DNA of 46,457 bases from NCBI GenBank assembly GCA_902826155.1, contig CADEDU010000031.1, positions 20,530-66,986 of the forward strand, in the 5' to 3' direction. A program made the translations under genes and the position numbers. The notes beneath the pieces are model-generated. The model saw only the letters and a program-made list of their open reading frames with translations. It did no database searches and was not told where the DNA came from. This document shows positions 21,746 through 29,665 of the stretch, piece after piece (position 1 is the stretch's first letter; every line of letters starts with the position of its first letter). The stretch is from an uncultured beta proteobacterium. GTDB taxonomy: Bacteria > Pseudomonadota > Gammaproteobacteria > Burkholderiales > SG8-39.

Positions 21746-22587
21746 AACTTTCCGAATCGCAACTGGCGCAGTTCGATCGCGACGGGTACTTGTTCTTTCC
21801 CAGTCTGTTCTCGCCCGCGGAGATGGCGACGCTCAATGCCGAGGTGCCGGCGATCTACGCGCAGCATCGCCCGGAAAACGTACGCGAGCGCGGCAGCGAC
21901 TCGGTGCGCACCAACTTCGCCGCGCACATGTACAGCGCGCCGTTCGCACGGCTGGCGCGGCATCCACGCATGGTCGAGCCGATCAAGCAGCTGTTCAACG
22001 AAGACGTCTACATGCACCAGTTCAAGATCAACGGCAAGATGGCCTTCGACGGTGACGTGTGGCAATGGCACCAGGACTACGGCACCTGGAAGAACGACGA
22101 CTGGATGCCCGAAGCGCGCGCGATGAACATCGCGATCTTCCTCGACGAGGTGACCGAGTTCAACGGACCGCTCATGTTCATCCCGGGCAGCCACAAGGCG
22201 GGCGTGCTCGAAGCGGGTCACGACACCTCCACGACCAGCTATCCGTTGTGGACGATCGACAACGCCACCATCAGCAAGCTGGTGGCGCGCGGCGGCCTGG
22301 TTGCGCCCAAAGGGCCGGCAGGTTCGATGCTGCTGTTCCATGGTTGCCTGGTGCATGCATCGAGTTCGAACCTGTCACCCTGGAATCGCGTCGCGGTGTA
22401 TCTGAGCCTGTGCGCGGTGTCGAATCACATCCGTCGCTTCAAGCGCCCGGGCTACATCGCGCATCGCGACTTCGCGCCGATCCGCACGCTGCCCGACGAC
22501 TGCCTGCTCAAGGCCTACGATGTGGATCTGCCGTGGAAGAACGGCACGCCGGCGTCGGAGCTCGGGCCACTCGAGAAGGCGGCCTGA
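21742..22587 (+). CDS. Phytanoyl-CoA dioxygenase (PhyH) family oxygenase, EctD-like
   Basis: Predicted Fe(II)/2-oxoglutarate-dependent hydroxylase. The 281-residue product has the facial-triad motif at WHQDYGTW (His110, Asp112) and a distal histidine in LLFHGCLVHASSSN (His205 most likely). The surrounding sequence, GPLMFIPGSHKAGVLEAGHD and YGTWKNDDWMPEARAMNIAI, resembles ectoine hydroxylase EctD, but no ectoine genes are near and the EctD consensus is not fully met, so the substrate is open. A signal peptide is absent, so it acts in the cytoplasm. It starts at ATG 21742 overlapping the GntR stop, with CGGAGGA before it, and is followed 2 nt later by an NAD-dependent oxidoreductase gene. The pair suggests hydroxylation and then dehydrogenation of one compound (inference). 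Confidence 0.88.
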   Translation: MKLSESQLAQFDRDGYLFFPSLFSPAEMATLNAEVPAIYAQHRPENVRERGSDSVRTNFAAHMYSAPFARLARHPRMVEPIKQLFNEDVYMHQFKINGKMAFDGDVWQWHQDYGTWKNDDWMPEARAMNIAIFLDEVTEFNGPLMFIPGSHKAGVLEAGHDTSTTSYPLWTIDNATISKLVARGGLVAPKGPAGSMLLFHGCLVHASSSNLSPWNRVAVYLSLCAVSNHIRRFKRPGYIAHRDFAPIRTLPDDCLLKAYDVDLPWKNGTPASELGPLEKAA

Positions 22588-22589
22588 GC

Positions 22590-23948
22590 ATGAATCTGCA
22601 CGCCAAGCTGCAGGAGCGCGAGCGCCAGGGCAAACCCCTGCGCATCGGGTTGATCGGTGCGGGCAAGTTCGGCGCGATGTATCTCGCGCAGGTGCCCAAG
22701 ACGCCGGGCATTCACCTCGTTGGCATCGCCGATCTGTCGCCGACGTATGCGCGCGCCAATCTCGAGCGCGTGGGATGGGAGCCGGCACGATTCGGTGCGT
22801 CGAGCCTCGACCAGGCGCTCGCCGACCGACGCACGCACCTCGGCGAAGACTGGGAAGCGCTCGTCTCGCATCCGGCGATCGACATCATCGTCGAAGCCAC
22901 GGGCAACCCGATCGCGGCAGTTGCGCATGCAATGGCCGCCTTCGCGCACGGCAAGCACGTGGTGATGGTGACCGTCGAAGCCGACGCATTCTGCGGTCCG
23001 CTGCTCGCGCGCAAGGCGAAGGAGGCAGGCGTCATCTACAGCCTGGCCTACGGCGATCAGCCGGCGCTGATCTGCGATCTGGTCGACTGGGCGCGCGCTG
23101 CGGGGTTCAACGTGATTGCTGCCGGACGCGGACACAAGTGGCAGGCGCACTTCGCGCAGTCCACGCCCGAAACGGTGTGGGGCTACTACGGCCTGACGCC
23201 CGAACAGGCCCGCATCGGCGGCTTGAATCCGAAGATGTTCAATTCATTTCTCGATGGCTCGAAACCGGCGATCGAGACCTCCGCCGTCTGCAACGCAACC
23301 GGACTGACGCCCGCGCCGTACGGGCTGCGCTATCCGCCGGCGAGCATCGATGACATTCCCTTCGTCATGCGTCCGCGCGCCGAGGGCGGCGTGCTGCATC
23401 ACACCGGGCAGGTCGAGGTCATCTCGTCGCTCGAAGCCGATGGCCGTGTCATCCCGTACGACTGCCGCTTCGGCGTGTGGGTCGTGTTCGAAGGCGATAC
23501 CGAGTACATCCGCCGCTGCTTCCAGGAGTACGGCGTGCGCACCGATCCGAGCGGACGCTACGCGTGCCTCTACAAGCGCTGGCATCTGATCGGACTGGAG
23601 GTTGGTATTTCGGTCGCCTCGATCGGCGTGCGGGCCGAGGCAACCGGTTGCGCCACCGACTTCCGCGCCGACGCCGTGGCGAGCGCCAAGCGCGATCTCA
23701 AGGCCGGCGAAATGCTCGACGGCGAAGGCGGCTACACCGTCGTGGGCAAGCTCATGCCGGTAGCCGATTCGCTGGCGATCGGCGCGCTGCCGCTCGGCCT
23801 GGCGCACGAGGTGAAGCTGCTCAATGCGGTGCGCGCAGGCGAACCGATCCGCTGGTCCGACGTGCAGATCGATGCAAACGTGCCGGCCGTGAAACTGCGC
23901 CGCGAAATGGAAGCGGCTTTCCGCCAGCCGCGGCAACTGGCTGCATAG
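22590..23948 (+). CDS. NAD(P)-binding oxidoreductase with SAF-like C-terminal domain
   Basis: The N-terminal Rossmann domain is clear: RIGLIGAGKFGAMYLAQVPK (about 18-37), then IDIIVEATGNPIAAVAHAMA and KHVVMVTVEADAFCGPLLAR, as in homoserine dehydrogenase-like and Gfo/Idh/MocA-like proteins. The C-terminal part (about 330-450) has DLKAGEMLDGEGGYTVVGKL, the phrase typical of SAF domains (seen also in sialic acid synthase and FlgA), which explains why such proteins are sometimes labelled FlgA-like. The 452-residue protein starts at ATG 22590, two bases after the dioxygenase stop. The reaction is not known. It is the last gene of the GntR operon and is followed by a strong hairpin. Confidence 0.85.
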   Translation: MNLHAKLQERERQGKPLRIGLIGAGKFGAMYLAQVPKTPGIHLVGIADLSPTYARANLERVGWEPARFGASSLDQALADRRTHLGEDWEALVSHPAIDIIVEATGNPIAAVAHAMAAFAHGKHVVMVTVEADAFCGPLLARKAKEAGVIYSLAYGDQPALICDLVDWARAAGFNVIAAGRGHKWQAHFAQSTPETVWGYYGLTPEQARIGGLNPKMFNSFLDGSKPAIETSAVCNATGLTPAPYGLRYPPASIDDIPFVMRPRAEGGVLHHTGQVEVISSLEADGRVIPYDCRFGVWVVFEGDTEYIRRCFQEYGVRTDPSGRYACLYKRWHLIGLEVGISVASIGVRAEATGCATDFRADAVASAKRDLKAGEMLDGEGGYTVVGKLMPVADSLAIGALPLGLAHEVKLLNAVRAGEPIRWSDVQIDANVPAVKLRREMEAAFRQPRQLAA

Positions 23949-23967
23949 ACCTGCACAGGGCTGCAGC

Positions 23968-24004
23968 CGCGATCGCCGAGCGGTTCGTTCGCCCGGCGAT
24001 CGCG
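23968..24004. terminator. Bidirectional hairpin between convergent genes
   Basis: A perfect 11-bp stem: CGCGATCGCCG (23968-23978) pairs with CGGCGATCGCG (23994-24004) around a 15-nt loop. It lies between the convergent oxidoreductase and His-rich genes. There is only a short T-run, so factor-independent termination would be modest. Confidence 0.7.
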
Positions 24005-24020
24005 ACGTTTCACCGACCGA

Positions 24021-24359
24021 TCAGTACGATCGATGGACGTGGATATCGACCCGGCCGTGCGGCGGACGCGGATGGGGCGAGTAGTGGTACACCGGACGCG
24101 GGTCGTAATAGCCCCAGTGCGGCGCATACCCGTGGTGACGATGGTGCCAGTGATGGCGGTGGTGCCCGTGATGCCCGTGATGCCGGTGCGGGTGATGCTG
24201 CCAGTGCTGATGGTGACGATGATGATTCCAGTGGTTGCCGTGATGGCCATGGTGGTATCCACCGCCGTGGTGTCCACCGCCAGCCAACGCGTTTGCCGTC
24301 GATCCCAACGCCAGACTCGCCGCCAACGTGAGCACGACCTTTCGCAGTGCGCTTCGCAT
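24021..24359 (-). CDS. Histidine-rich secreted protein
   Basis: I do not recognise a named family. The 112-residue product starts at ATG 24359 with GGAGAGGA just upstream and has a clear Sec signal peptide: basic MRSALRKVV, hydrophobic LTLAASLALGSTA, and a likely AxA cut before GGG (about residue 27). The mature part is dominated by HH pairs set among Gly, Arg and Trp; I count 33 His in the whole protein. The tail (YYDPRPVYHYSPHPRPPHGR) is Tyr/Pro-rich. Such composition points to binding of Ni, Zn or Cu in the periplasm, or outer-surface metal storage (inference). The long plus-strand frame opposite, with repeated Val-Met, is its shadow. Confidence 0.8.
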   Translation of the reverse strand: MRSALRKVVLTLAASLALGSTANALAGGGHHGGGYHHGHHGNHWNHHRHHQHWQHHPHRHHGHHGHHRHHWHHRHHGYAPHWGYYDPRPVYHYSPHPRPPHGRVDIHVHRSY

Positions 24360-24504
24360 GTGATCCTCTCTCCAAACCAACGCCGGGTAGCGCCCGCATC
24401 CTCGGGGCACGGTGTTAGTCCAGTGTTGCGAAGCGCTGCACAAATGTGTCGATTTGTAATTGCTCGACGAGCGGCGGAAGGCGGGCGGCATCAAGCACGC
24501 CCGA

Positions 24505-26487
24505 CTACGGGCGCTGCAACATCGCCTTGAGGTTGGCCAGCCGGTTCTTGGCTTCCGGGGCCGGACCGTCGGGCGCCTTGGGCGGTTCGGCCGACAAGCC
24601 CATCTCGGCGATGAAGCGCGAGGGCTCGCGCGATTCCCATTCCCTGACGCGCTTGCGCTTGCGGCACCAGGTCAGGTGCAGCGTTCGTTGGGCGCGGGTG
24701 ATGCCGACGTACATCACGCGGCGTTCCTCCTCGATCCGCCCGCTCAACACCTCGCCTTCCTCGGTCGTGCTTTTGCCCAGGTGCGGCAGCGTGCCTTCCT
24801 CCAGGCCGACCAGAAACACATGCGGGAATTCCAGCCCCTTCGCCGCATGCAGCGTCGACAGCTGCACCGCGTCGGTGTTCGAACTGCGATCGATCGACGA
24901 CAGGATCGCGATCGTCTGCGCCAGCTCGATCAGTGTCTTGCGGTCTTCGTCGCCGCGCGTGCCGACCCAGTTCTTGAAGTCCACCACGTTCTGCCACTTC
25001 GATTGCGCGGTGCGATCGTCGTTGGATTCGTACAGGTGCTGCTCGTAGCCGATCTTGACGATCAGATCGTTGAGCACCTGGCCGGCCGGCTCGCGCGCGG
25101 AACGCCACTCGATCGCGTTGATCATGTCGCCGAACGCGCGCACCGACTCGAGCGAACGCGCCGCAATCGATTCCGCCGCCTCTTCGCGAAACGCCGCTTC
25201 GAACAACGACACGCCGAGCGAGCCTGCCAGCTTGCCGAGCGCCTCGAGCGTCTGGGGGCCGATACCGCGCTTGGGTGTCGTCGCCGCGCGAATGAAAGCG
25301 GGATCATCGTCGCCGTTGGCGAGGAGCCGCAGATACGCGAGGATGTCGCGGATCTCGGCGCGCTCGAAGAACGACTGTCCGCCCGAGAGCACGTAGGGCA
25401 CCCGCTCGCGGCGCAGCATCTGCTCGAAGGCGCGGGCCTGGTGGTTGCCGCGATAGAGGATCGCGTAGTCGGCGAAGCGGGCCTTGCGCTCGAACTTGTG
25501 CGCGAGCAGCCGCATGACGACGCGCTCGGCCTCGGATTCGTCGTCGTCCATCATGCCCACGCCGATCTCATCGCCGATGCCCAGATCCGACCACAGCTTC
25601 TTCTCGAACAGTTTCGGGTTGTTGGCGATGAGCGTGTTGGCGGCATGCAGGATGCGCTGACTCGAGCGGTAGTTCTGTTCGAGCTTGATGATCTTGAGGC
25701 TGGGGTAGTCCTGGGCAAGTTGCGCGAGGTTCTCGACGGTGGCGCCGCGCCAGGCGTAGATCGCCTGATCGTCGTCGCCCACCGCGGTGAATGCGGCGCG
25801 CTCACCGGTCAGCAGCTTGAGCAACTCGTACTGGCAGGCGTTGGTGTCTTGATACTCGTCGACCAGCATGTAGGCGATGCGCTGCTGCCAGCGCGTCCGT
25901 GCTTCGTCGTCGCGCTGGAACAGCTGCGTCGGCAACCGGATGAGATCGTCGAAGTCGACGGCCTGGTATGCGGCGAGCGTCGCGGTGTAGTCGCGATAGG
26001 CGCGCGCGAACTGCGCGGCGTCATCGTCCGCGGCGCGGCTGAGCGCATTGTCTGGATCGACCAGCGCGTTCTTCCAGAGCGAGATCGCGGTCTGCGCACG
26101 GCGCAATGTCGCGCGGTCGGCGGTGGCGATCAGACCCTGCAGGATCGCGTAGCAGTCGTCGGCGTCGAGTATCGAGAAGCGCGCTTTCAGCCCGACCCGC
26201 CGCGCCTCGGCGCGCAGGATACGCACGCCCAGGGAATGGAACGTCGAGATGACCAACCCTTCGGTCCTGGGTTTGCCGAGCAAGGCCTCGGCGCGTTCCT
26301 TCATCTCGCGCGCCGCCTTGTTGGTGAAGGTCACCGCCACGATCGATTCGGGCGCGAACTGCAGGCGTTCAACCAGGTGCGCGATCTTGTGGGTAATGAC
26401 GCGTGTCTTGCCGCTTCCGGCGCCGGCCAGCACCAGGCATGGTCCGTCGACGTAGCGGACGGCGGTCCACTGCGGGTCGTTCAGCAT
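24505..26487 (-). CDS. rep: ATP-dependent DNA helicase Rep (UvrD/Rep superfamily 1A)
   Basis: 3'-5' helicase that helps replication forks pass protein obstacles. The 660-residue product has all SF1 motifs: Walker A LVLAGAGSGKTRVITHKIAH (about 18-37), motif Ia AVTFTNKAAREMKERA, Walker B MLVDEYQDTN, motif III GDDDQAIYAWRGA, motif IV LEQNYRSSQRILHAAN, motif V LSTLHAAKGLEFPHVFLVGL and motif VI EERRVMYVGITRAQRTLHLT. Length and the ending fit Rep (about 670) rather than UvrD (about 720 with a C-terminal Tudor-like tail). It starts at the first Met (MLNDPQWTAVRYVDGPCLVL), the family N-terminus. It is convergent with no gene; the His-rich gene follows on the same strand after about 145 nt. Confidence 0.93.
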   Translation of the reverse strand: MLNDPQWTAVRYVDGPCLVLAGAGSGKTRVITHKIAHLVERLQFAPESIVAVTFTNKAAREMKERAEALLGKPRTEGLVISTFHSLGVRILRAEARRVGLKARFSILDADDCYAILQGLIATADRATLRRAQTAISLWKNALVDPDNALSRAADDDAAQFARAYRDYTATLAAYQAVDFDDLIRLPTQLFQRDDEARTRWQQRIAYMLVDEYQDTNACQYELLKLLTGERAAFTAVGDDDQAIYAWRGATVENLAQLAQDYPSLKIIKLEQNYRSSQRILHAANTLIANNPKLFEKKLWSDLGIGDEIGVGMMDDDESEAERVVMRLLAHKFERKARFADYAILYRGNHQARAFEQMLRRERVPYVLSGGQSFFERAEIRDILAYLRLLANGDDDPAFIRAATTPKRGIGPQTLEALGKLAGSLGVSLFEAAFREEAAESIAARSLESVRAFGDMINAIEWRSAREPAGQVLNDLIVKIGYEQHLYESNDDRTAQSKWQNVVDFKNWVGTRGDEDRKTLIELAQTIAILSSIDRSSNTDAVQLSTLHAAKGLEFPHVFLVGLEEGTLPHLGKSTTEEGEVLSGRIEEERRVMYVGITRAQRTLHLTWCRKRKRVREWESREPSRFIAEMGLSAEPPKAPDGPAPEAKNRLANLKAMLQRP

Positions 26488-27032
26488 TGAATGGTTTGTG
26501 ATTGGAGGCTTGGTCGCCGGATTCTCGAGCTGATCAGAGCTGGCCCGGCGTGTGAGAGAGCTGGCTCGGTATGAGAGCCCTAATACAATTCTGAAGCATT
26601 GTCTTGGCTCGATGTCATGGGAAGCGGATTTTTTCCGTTCAGGCCGTCATTTCGGTGCGGCGATCGGTATCGACCAGTGCTGCTCATTGACGAAGGAATC
26701 CTTGAAGAAACATAATGTTCGCTTGAGATTCGCGGCTCGTCCGTAAGTTGTAATTTGTTGCTACGATAATCGTTTCAGAATAATGGTCGATCCCTTTGGA
26801 ATGGACCGGCAACAGTCTCCCTGTAGGGCGTTTCCCGACGATTCGTCTTCTCCGGTTTGCTATTCGGCGTACCCGGCCCCTCGCGCATCGAACGGTTCCA
26901 TTGAGGACCGCCCGCGAAGCCCGGGTCGCGCATGATTTTCAGTTGCCGGCAGTCAAGAACAACGACAAGTAGCTACGCAAAAGCGTCTGCGGAAGGACCT
27001 TTGCAGTTAGCGAACAGAAAGGGGCACCTCAG
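26488..27032 (+). promoter_or_regulatory. Long A+T-richer upstream region of the cellulose operon
   Basis: No convincing gene lies in these 545 nt. TTGACG (26687-26692) and CATAAT (26711-26716), 18 nt apart, make a plausible sigma-70 promoter, giving a leader of roughly 310 nt before the first operon gene. A second AT-rich patch with GATAAT (26765-26770) lacks a well-spaced -35. The stretch 26570-26780 is clearly richer in A+T than its surroundings, as expected for a regulated promoter. The small frame 26552-26746 has no ribosome binding site or family resemblance. Confidence 0.5.
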
Positions 27033-27269
27033 ATGAGCATTGCCGAAGATATCCGCAACCTGTATCGCGAGTTCGGTGGCCACGCCGACGCATACATCGA
27101 GTTCAACAACGCTCCGTTGCGCGGACGCATCCCGAACATCGAGGTCGCGTGGGGGGCCAAGGCGGCTGGTGATCGTGCTGGCGAAGTGCGCCCGCGTGAT
27201 GAAGCCGTGCGCGGCGATGCGCCCCGGCCTCCGGTGTTGACCCGATTCTCAGGCCGCACCGACGAGTAG
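27033..27269 (+). CDS. Small BcsR/BcsP-like protein at head of cellulose operon
   Basis: The 78-residue product starts at ATG 27033 with AAAGGGG (27018-27024) in front. Its first 30 residues, SIAEDIRNLYREFGGHADAY, fit the D-I-x-x-L-y-x-x-F-G-G-x-x-x-x-Y pattern I associate with BcsR/BcsP-type cellulose accessory proteins, which help assemble the synthase. After that the sequence is unlike those I recall (no RWPLL-type motif) and becomes polar and low in structure, so the gene could have decayed at its 3' half, for example at the GGGGGG run at 27153-27158. Position directly before bcsA supports the role; identity is tentative. Confidence 0.5.
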   Translation: MSIAEDIRNLYREFGGHADAYIEFNNAPLRGRIPNIEVAWGAKAAGDRAGEVRPRDEAVRGDAPRPPVLTRFSGRTDE

Positions 27270-27305
27270 CCGCGGGGTGCAAACGCTCGTCGTTTGCTTT
27301 GCTGT

Positions 27306-27326
27306 CCGCCGGCCACGATCCGGCGG
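27306..27326 (+). other. Intercistronic stem-loop before bcsA
   Basis: CCGCCGG (27306-27312) pairs with CCGGCGG (27320-27326) around a 7-nt loop. There is no T-run. It may tune bcsA expression relative to the first gene or be a weak terminator. Confidence 0.4.
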
Positions 27327-27371
27327 GTCGCACCGCGTCGTCGATCAAATCGAATCGCGCAGGGAGCTCTG

Positions 27372-29609
27372 ATGGGAACGCAACGATCCAACCAACGCGG
27401 CGGCGACCCCCGCAGCATCGCTCCGGCTCCGGTCTCGCGCCGGGTTTCGCACCTGGGCGACAAGGTCACCGGCTGGCCCGGCTGGGGCTCGTGGTTCGTC
27501 GCACTGGTTGTCCTGCTGCTGGGGCTCACCGTCTTCTGGCTCGTGACCACGGTGCCGCTCGATTTCTACGAGCAATGCGTCTTTGCCGCGATCGGGTTGG
27601 TGCTGGCGATCCTGTTTCGACTGGTGCCCGGCCGGCCCGCGACGCTCGTCCTGATCCTGCTCTCGGTGCTGATCTCGTCGCGCTACCTCTACTGGCGCGT
27701 GACCGAGACGGGCGTGTGGGAGTCTCCGCTCGAGATCTTCCTCAGTTTCGGATTGATGCTCGCCGAGCTCTACGCGATCGGCATTCTGCTGCTGGGTTAT
27801 TTCCAGACCGCTTGGCCGCTGCGACGGCGCCCCGCCGACCTGCCGCGCGACAGCTCCAAGTGGCCCACCATCGACGTGCTCGTGCCCACCTACAACGAGC
27901 CGCTGTCGGTCGTGCGGCCCACGGTGCTGGCCGCGATCGCCATGGACTGGCCGCAGGAGAAGCTCAAGATCCACATCCTCGACGACGGCAAGCGCCCCGA
28001 GTTCAAGGAATTCGCCGAACAGGTGGGTGTGAGCTACCTCACCCGCAAGGACAACCGGCACGCCAAGGCCGGCAACATCAACGAGGCGCTCAAGCGCACC
28101 GACGGCGAGTTCGTCGCGGTGTTCGATTGCGATCACATCCCGGCCCGCTCGTTCCTGCAGATCTCGATGGGCTGGTTCCTCAAGGAGCAGCGGCTGGGCA
28201 TGGTGCAGATGCCACACCACTTCTTCTCGCCCGACCCGTTCGAGAAGAACCTTGCGGTGTTCCGTGCAGTCCCCAACGAGGGCGAGCTGTTCTACGGGCT
28301 GGTGCAGGCGGGCAATGATCTGTGGAACGCCACGTTCTTCTGCGGCTCGGCGGCGGTGATGCGTCGCTCGGCGCTCGATGAGGTCGGCGGCATCGCCACC
28401 GAAACGCTCACCGAAGACGCGCACACCTCGGTCAATCTGCACAAGGCGGGCTACACCTCGGCCTACATCGGCGTCCCGCAAGCGTCCGGGCTGGGAACCG
28501 AAACCCTGCGCGATCACATCCGGCAGCGCTCGCGCTGGGCGCGCGGCATGGCGCAGATCTTTCGCGTCGACAACCCGCTGTTCACGCGTGGCCTGAGCTT
28601 CGCGCAGCGGCTGTGCTACAGCAACGCGATGCTGCACTTCTTCTACGGCATGCCGCGGCTGGTGTTCCTGACCGCGCCGCTCGCATTCCTGTTCTTCGGG
28701 CTGCACGTGTTCAACGCCACGGCGTGGATGATCGCGGTGTTCGCGCTGCCGCACTTCATCCATGCCTATATCGCCAACTCGCGCCTGAGCGGACCGTATC
28801 GTCATGCGTTCTGGGCCGAGGTATTCGAGGCGATGCTCGCCTGGCACGTCATGCGCGCTGCACTCGGCGGTTTCTTCTTCCCCAAACGCGGTGCGTTCGT
28901 GGTCACGCCCAAAGGCGGTCGGGTCGATAGCGACTACTTCGACTGGCGCTCGGCGTTTCCGATCCTGGCACTGTTCGTGGCCAACATCGTCGGCCTGGTG
29001 TTCGGCTACGTCCGCGCCCGCTGGTGGAACGTGCACGAACTCGACACGGTGATCATGAACGTCGCCTGGACCGTGTTCAACGTAATCATCCTCGGTGCCT
29101 GCCTCGGCGTAGCGCGCGAAGTTCATCAGATGCGCATGAGCCATCGCGTGCGCACCAGGCTGCCGGCCGAGTTGAATCTGGTGAGCGGCGAGAACGTGCC
29201 CTGCGAGATCGTCGATTTCTCCGAAGGCGGCGTCGGCTTGCGCGCGCCGAGCGGTCTGCACATGACGGTGCGCGAGCGGGTCAACCTGATCGTGTATCGC
29301 GGCGATCAGAAATGCGTGTTCCCCGCGGCGGTGGCCTCACGCTCGACCGAGCAGCTCGGGCTCAAGTTCGACAAGATGTCGCTTGCCCAGGAGGCGCTGT
29401 TCCTGCAGTGCACCTTCGCGCGTGCTGACGCCTGGATCCGCTGGACGCAGGGTCGCGATCGCGATCGGCCGTTGCGCGGCTTCGTCGAGGTGCTGCGCGC
29501 CAGCTTCCGCGGTGTCGGCGCGCTGCTGGCGTCGGTCTTCGGCGGCGGACGACGCAAAGCGCCGCCGCGCTTCGATGCGATGCACGTGGAGCGTTCCAGC
29601 GCCCGATAG
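27372..29609 (+). CDS. bcsA: Cellulose synthase catalytic subunit (c-di-GMP activated)
   Basis: Inner-membrane GT2 processive glycosyltransferase that polymerises UDP-glucose to beta-1,4-glucan and extrudes it through its own membrane channel. The 745-residue product starts at ATG 27372 after AGGGAG. Early membrane helices cover about residues 30-150. The catalytic domain shows DVLVPTYNEP (about 169), DDGKRPEFKEF (about 204), FDCDH (about 250), TEDAHTSVNLHKAGY (TED, about 346) and RQRSRWARGM (QxxRW, about 384). More helices follow, then a C-terminal PilZ domain with RVRTR (about 592) and DFSEGGVG, the c-di-GMP-binding RxxxR and DxSxxG motifs. The length lacks the long N-terminal extension of E. 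coli BcsA. Heads the bcsABZC block. Confidence 0.97.
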   Translation: MGTQRSNQRGGDPRSIAPAPVSRRVSHLGDKVTGWPGWGSWFVALVVLLLGLTVFWLVTTVPLDFYEQCVFAAIGLVLAILFRLVPGRPATLVLILLSVLISSRYLYWRVTETGVWESPLEIFLSFGLMLAELYAIGILLLGYFQTAWPLRRRPADLPRDSSKWPTIDVLVPTYNEPLSVVRPTVLAAIAMDWPQEKLKIHILDDGKRPEFKEFAEQVGVSYLTRKDNRHAKAGNINEALKRTDGEFVAVFDCDHIPARSFLQISMGWFLKEQRLGMVQMPHHFFSPDPFEKNLAVFRAVPNEGELFYGLVQAGNDLWNATFFCGSAAVMRRSALDEVGGIATETLTEDAHTSVNLHKAGYTSAYIGVPQASGLGTETLRDHIRQRSRWARGMAQIFRVDNPLFTRGLSFAQRLCYSNAMLHFFYGMPRLVFLTAPLAFLFFGLHVFNATAWMIAVFALPHFIHAYIANSRLSGPYRHAFWAEVFEAMLAWHVMRAALGGFFFPKRGAFVVTPKGGRVDSDYFDWRSAFPILALFVANIVGLVFGYVRARWWNVHELDTVIMNVAWTVFNVIILGACLGVAREVHQMRMSHRVRTRLPAELNLVSGENVPCEIVDFSEGGVGLRAPSGLHMTVRERVNLIVYRGDQKCVFPAAVASRSTEQLGLKFDKMSLAQEALFLQCTFARADAWIRWTQGRDRDRPLRGFVEVLRASFRGVGALLASVFGGGRRKAPPRFDAMHVERSSAR

Positions 29610-29665
29610 CCCAGGCGGCAGCGCTGAAAACGACGAGCCCATACCGACAATACCAAGAGGCGCCG

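Noticed and set aside
24033..24530. Val/Met-rich plus-strand frame (165 codons)
   Set aside because: Mirror of the His-rich codons on the minus strand (CAC/CAT read as GTG/ATG); no ribosome binding site.
26552..26746. 64-codon frame before the cellulose operon
   Set aside because: No ribosome binding site, no recognisable sequence, and it overlaps the best promoter candidate.
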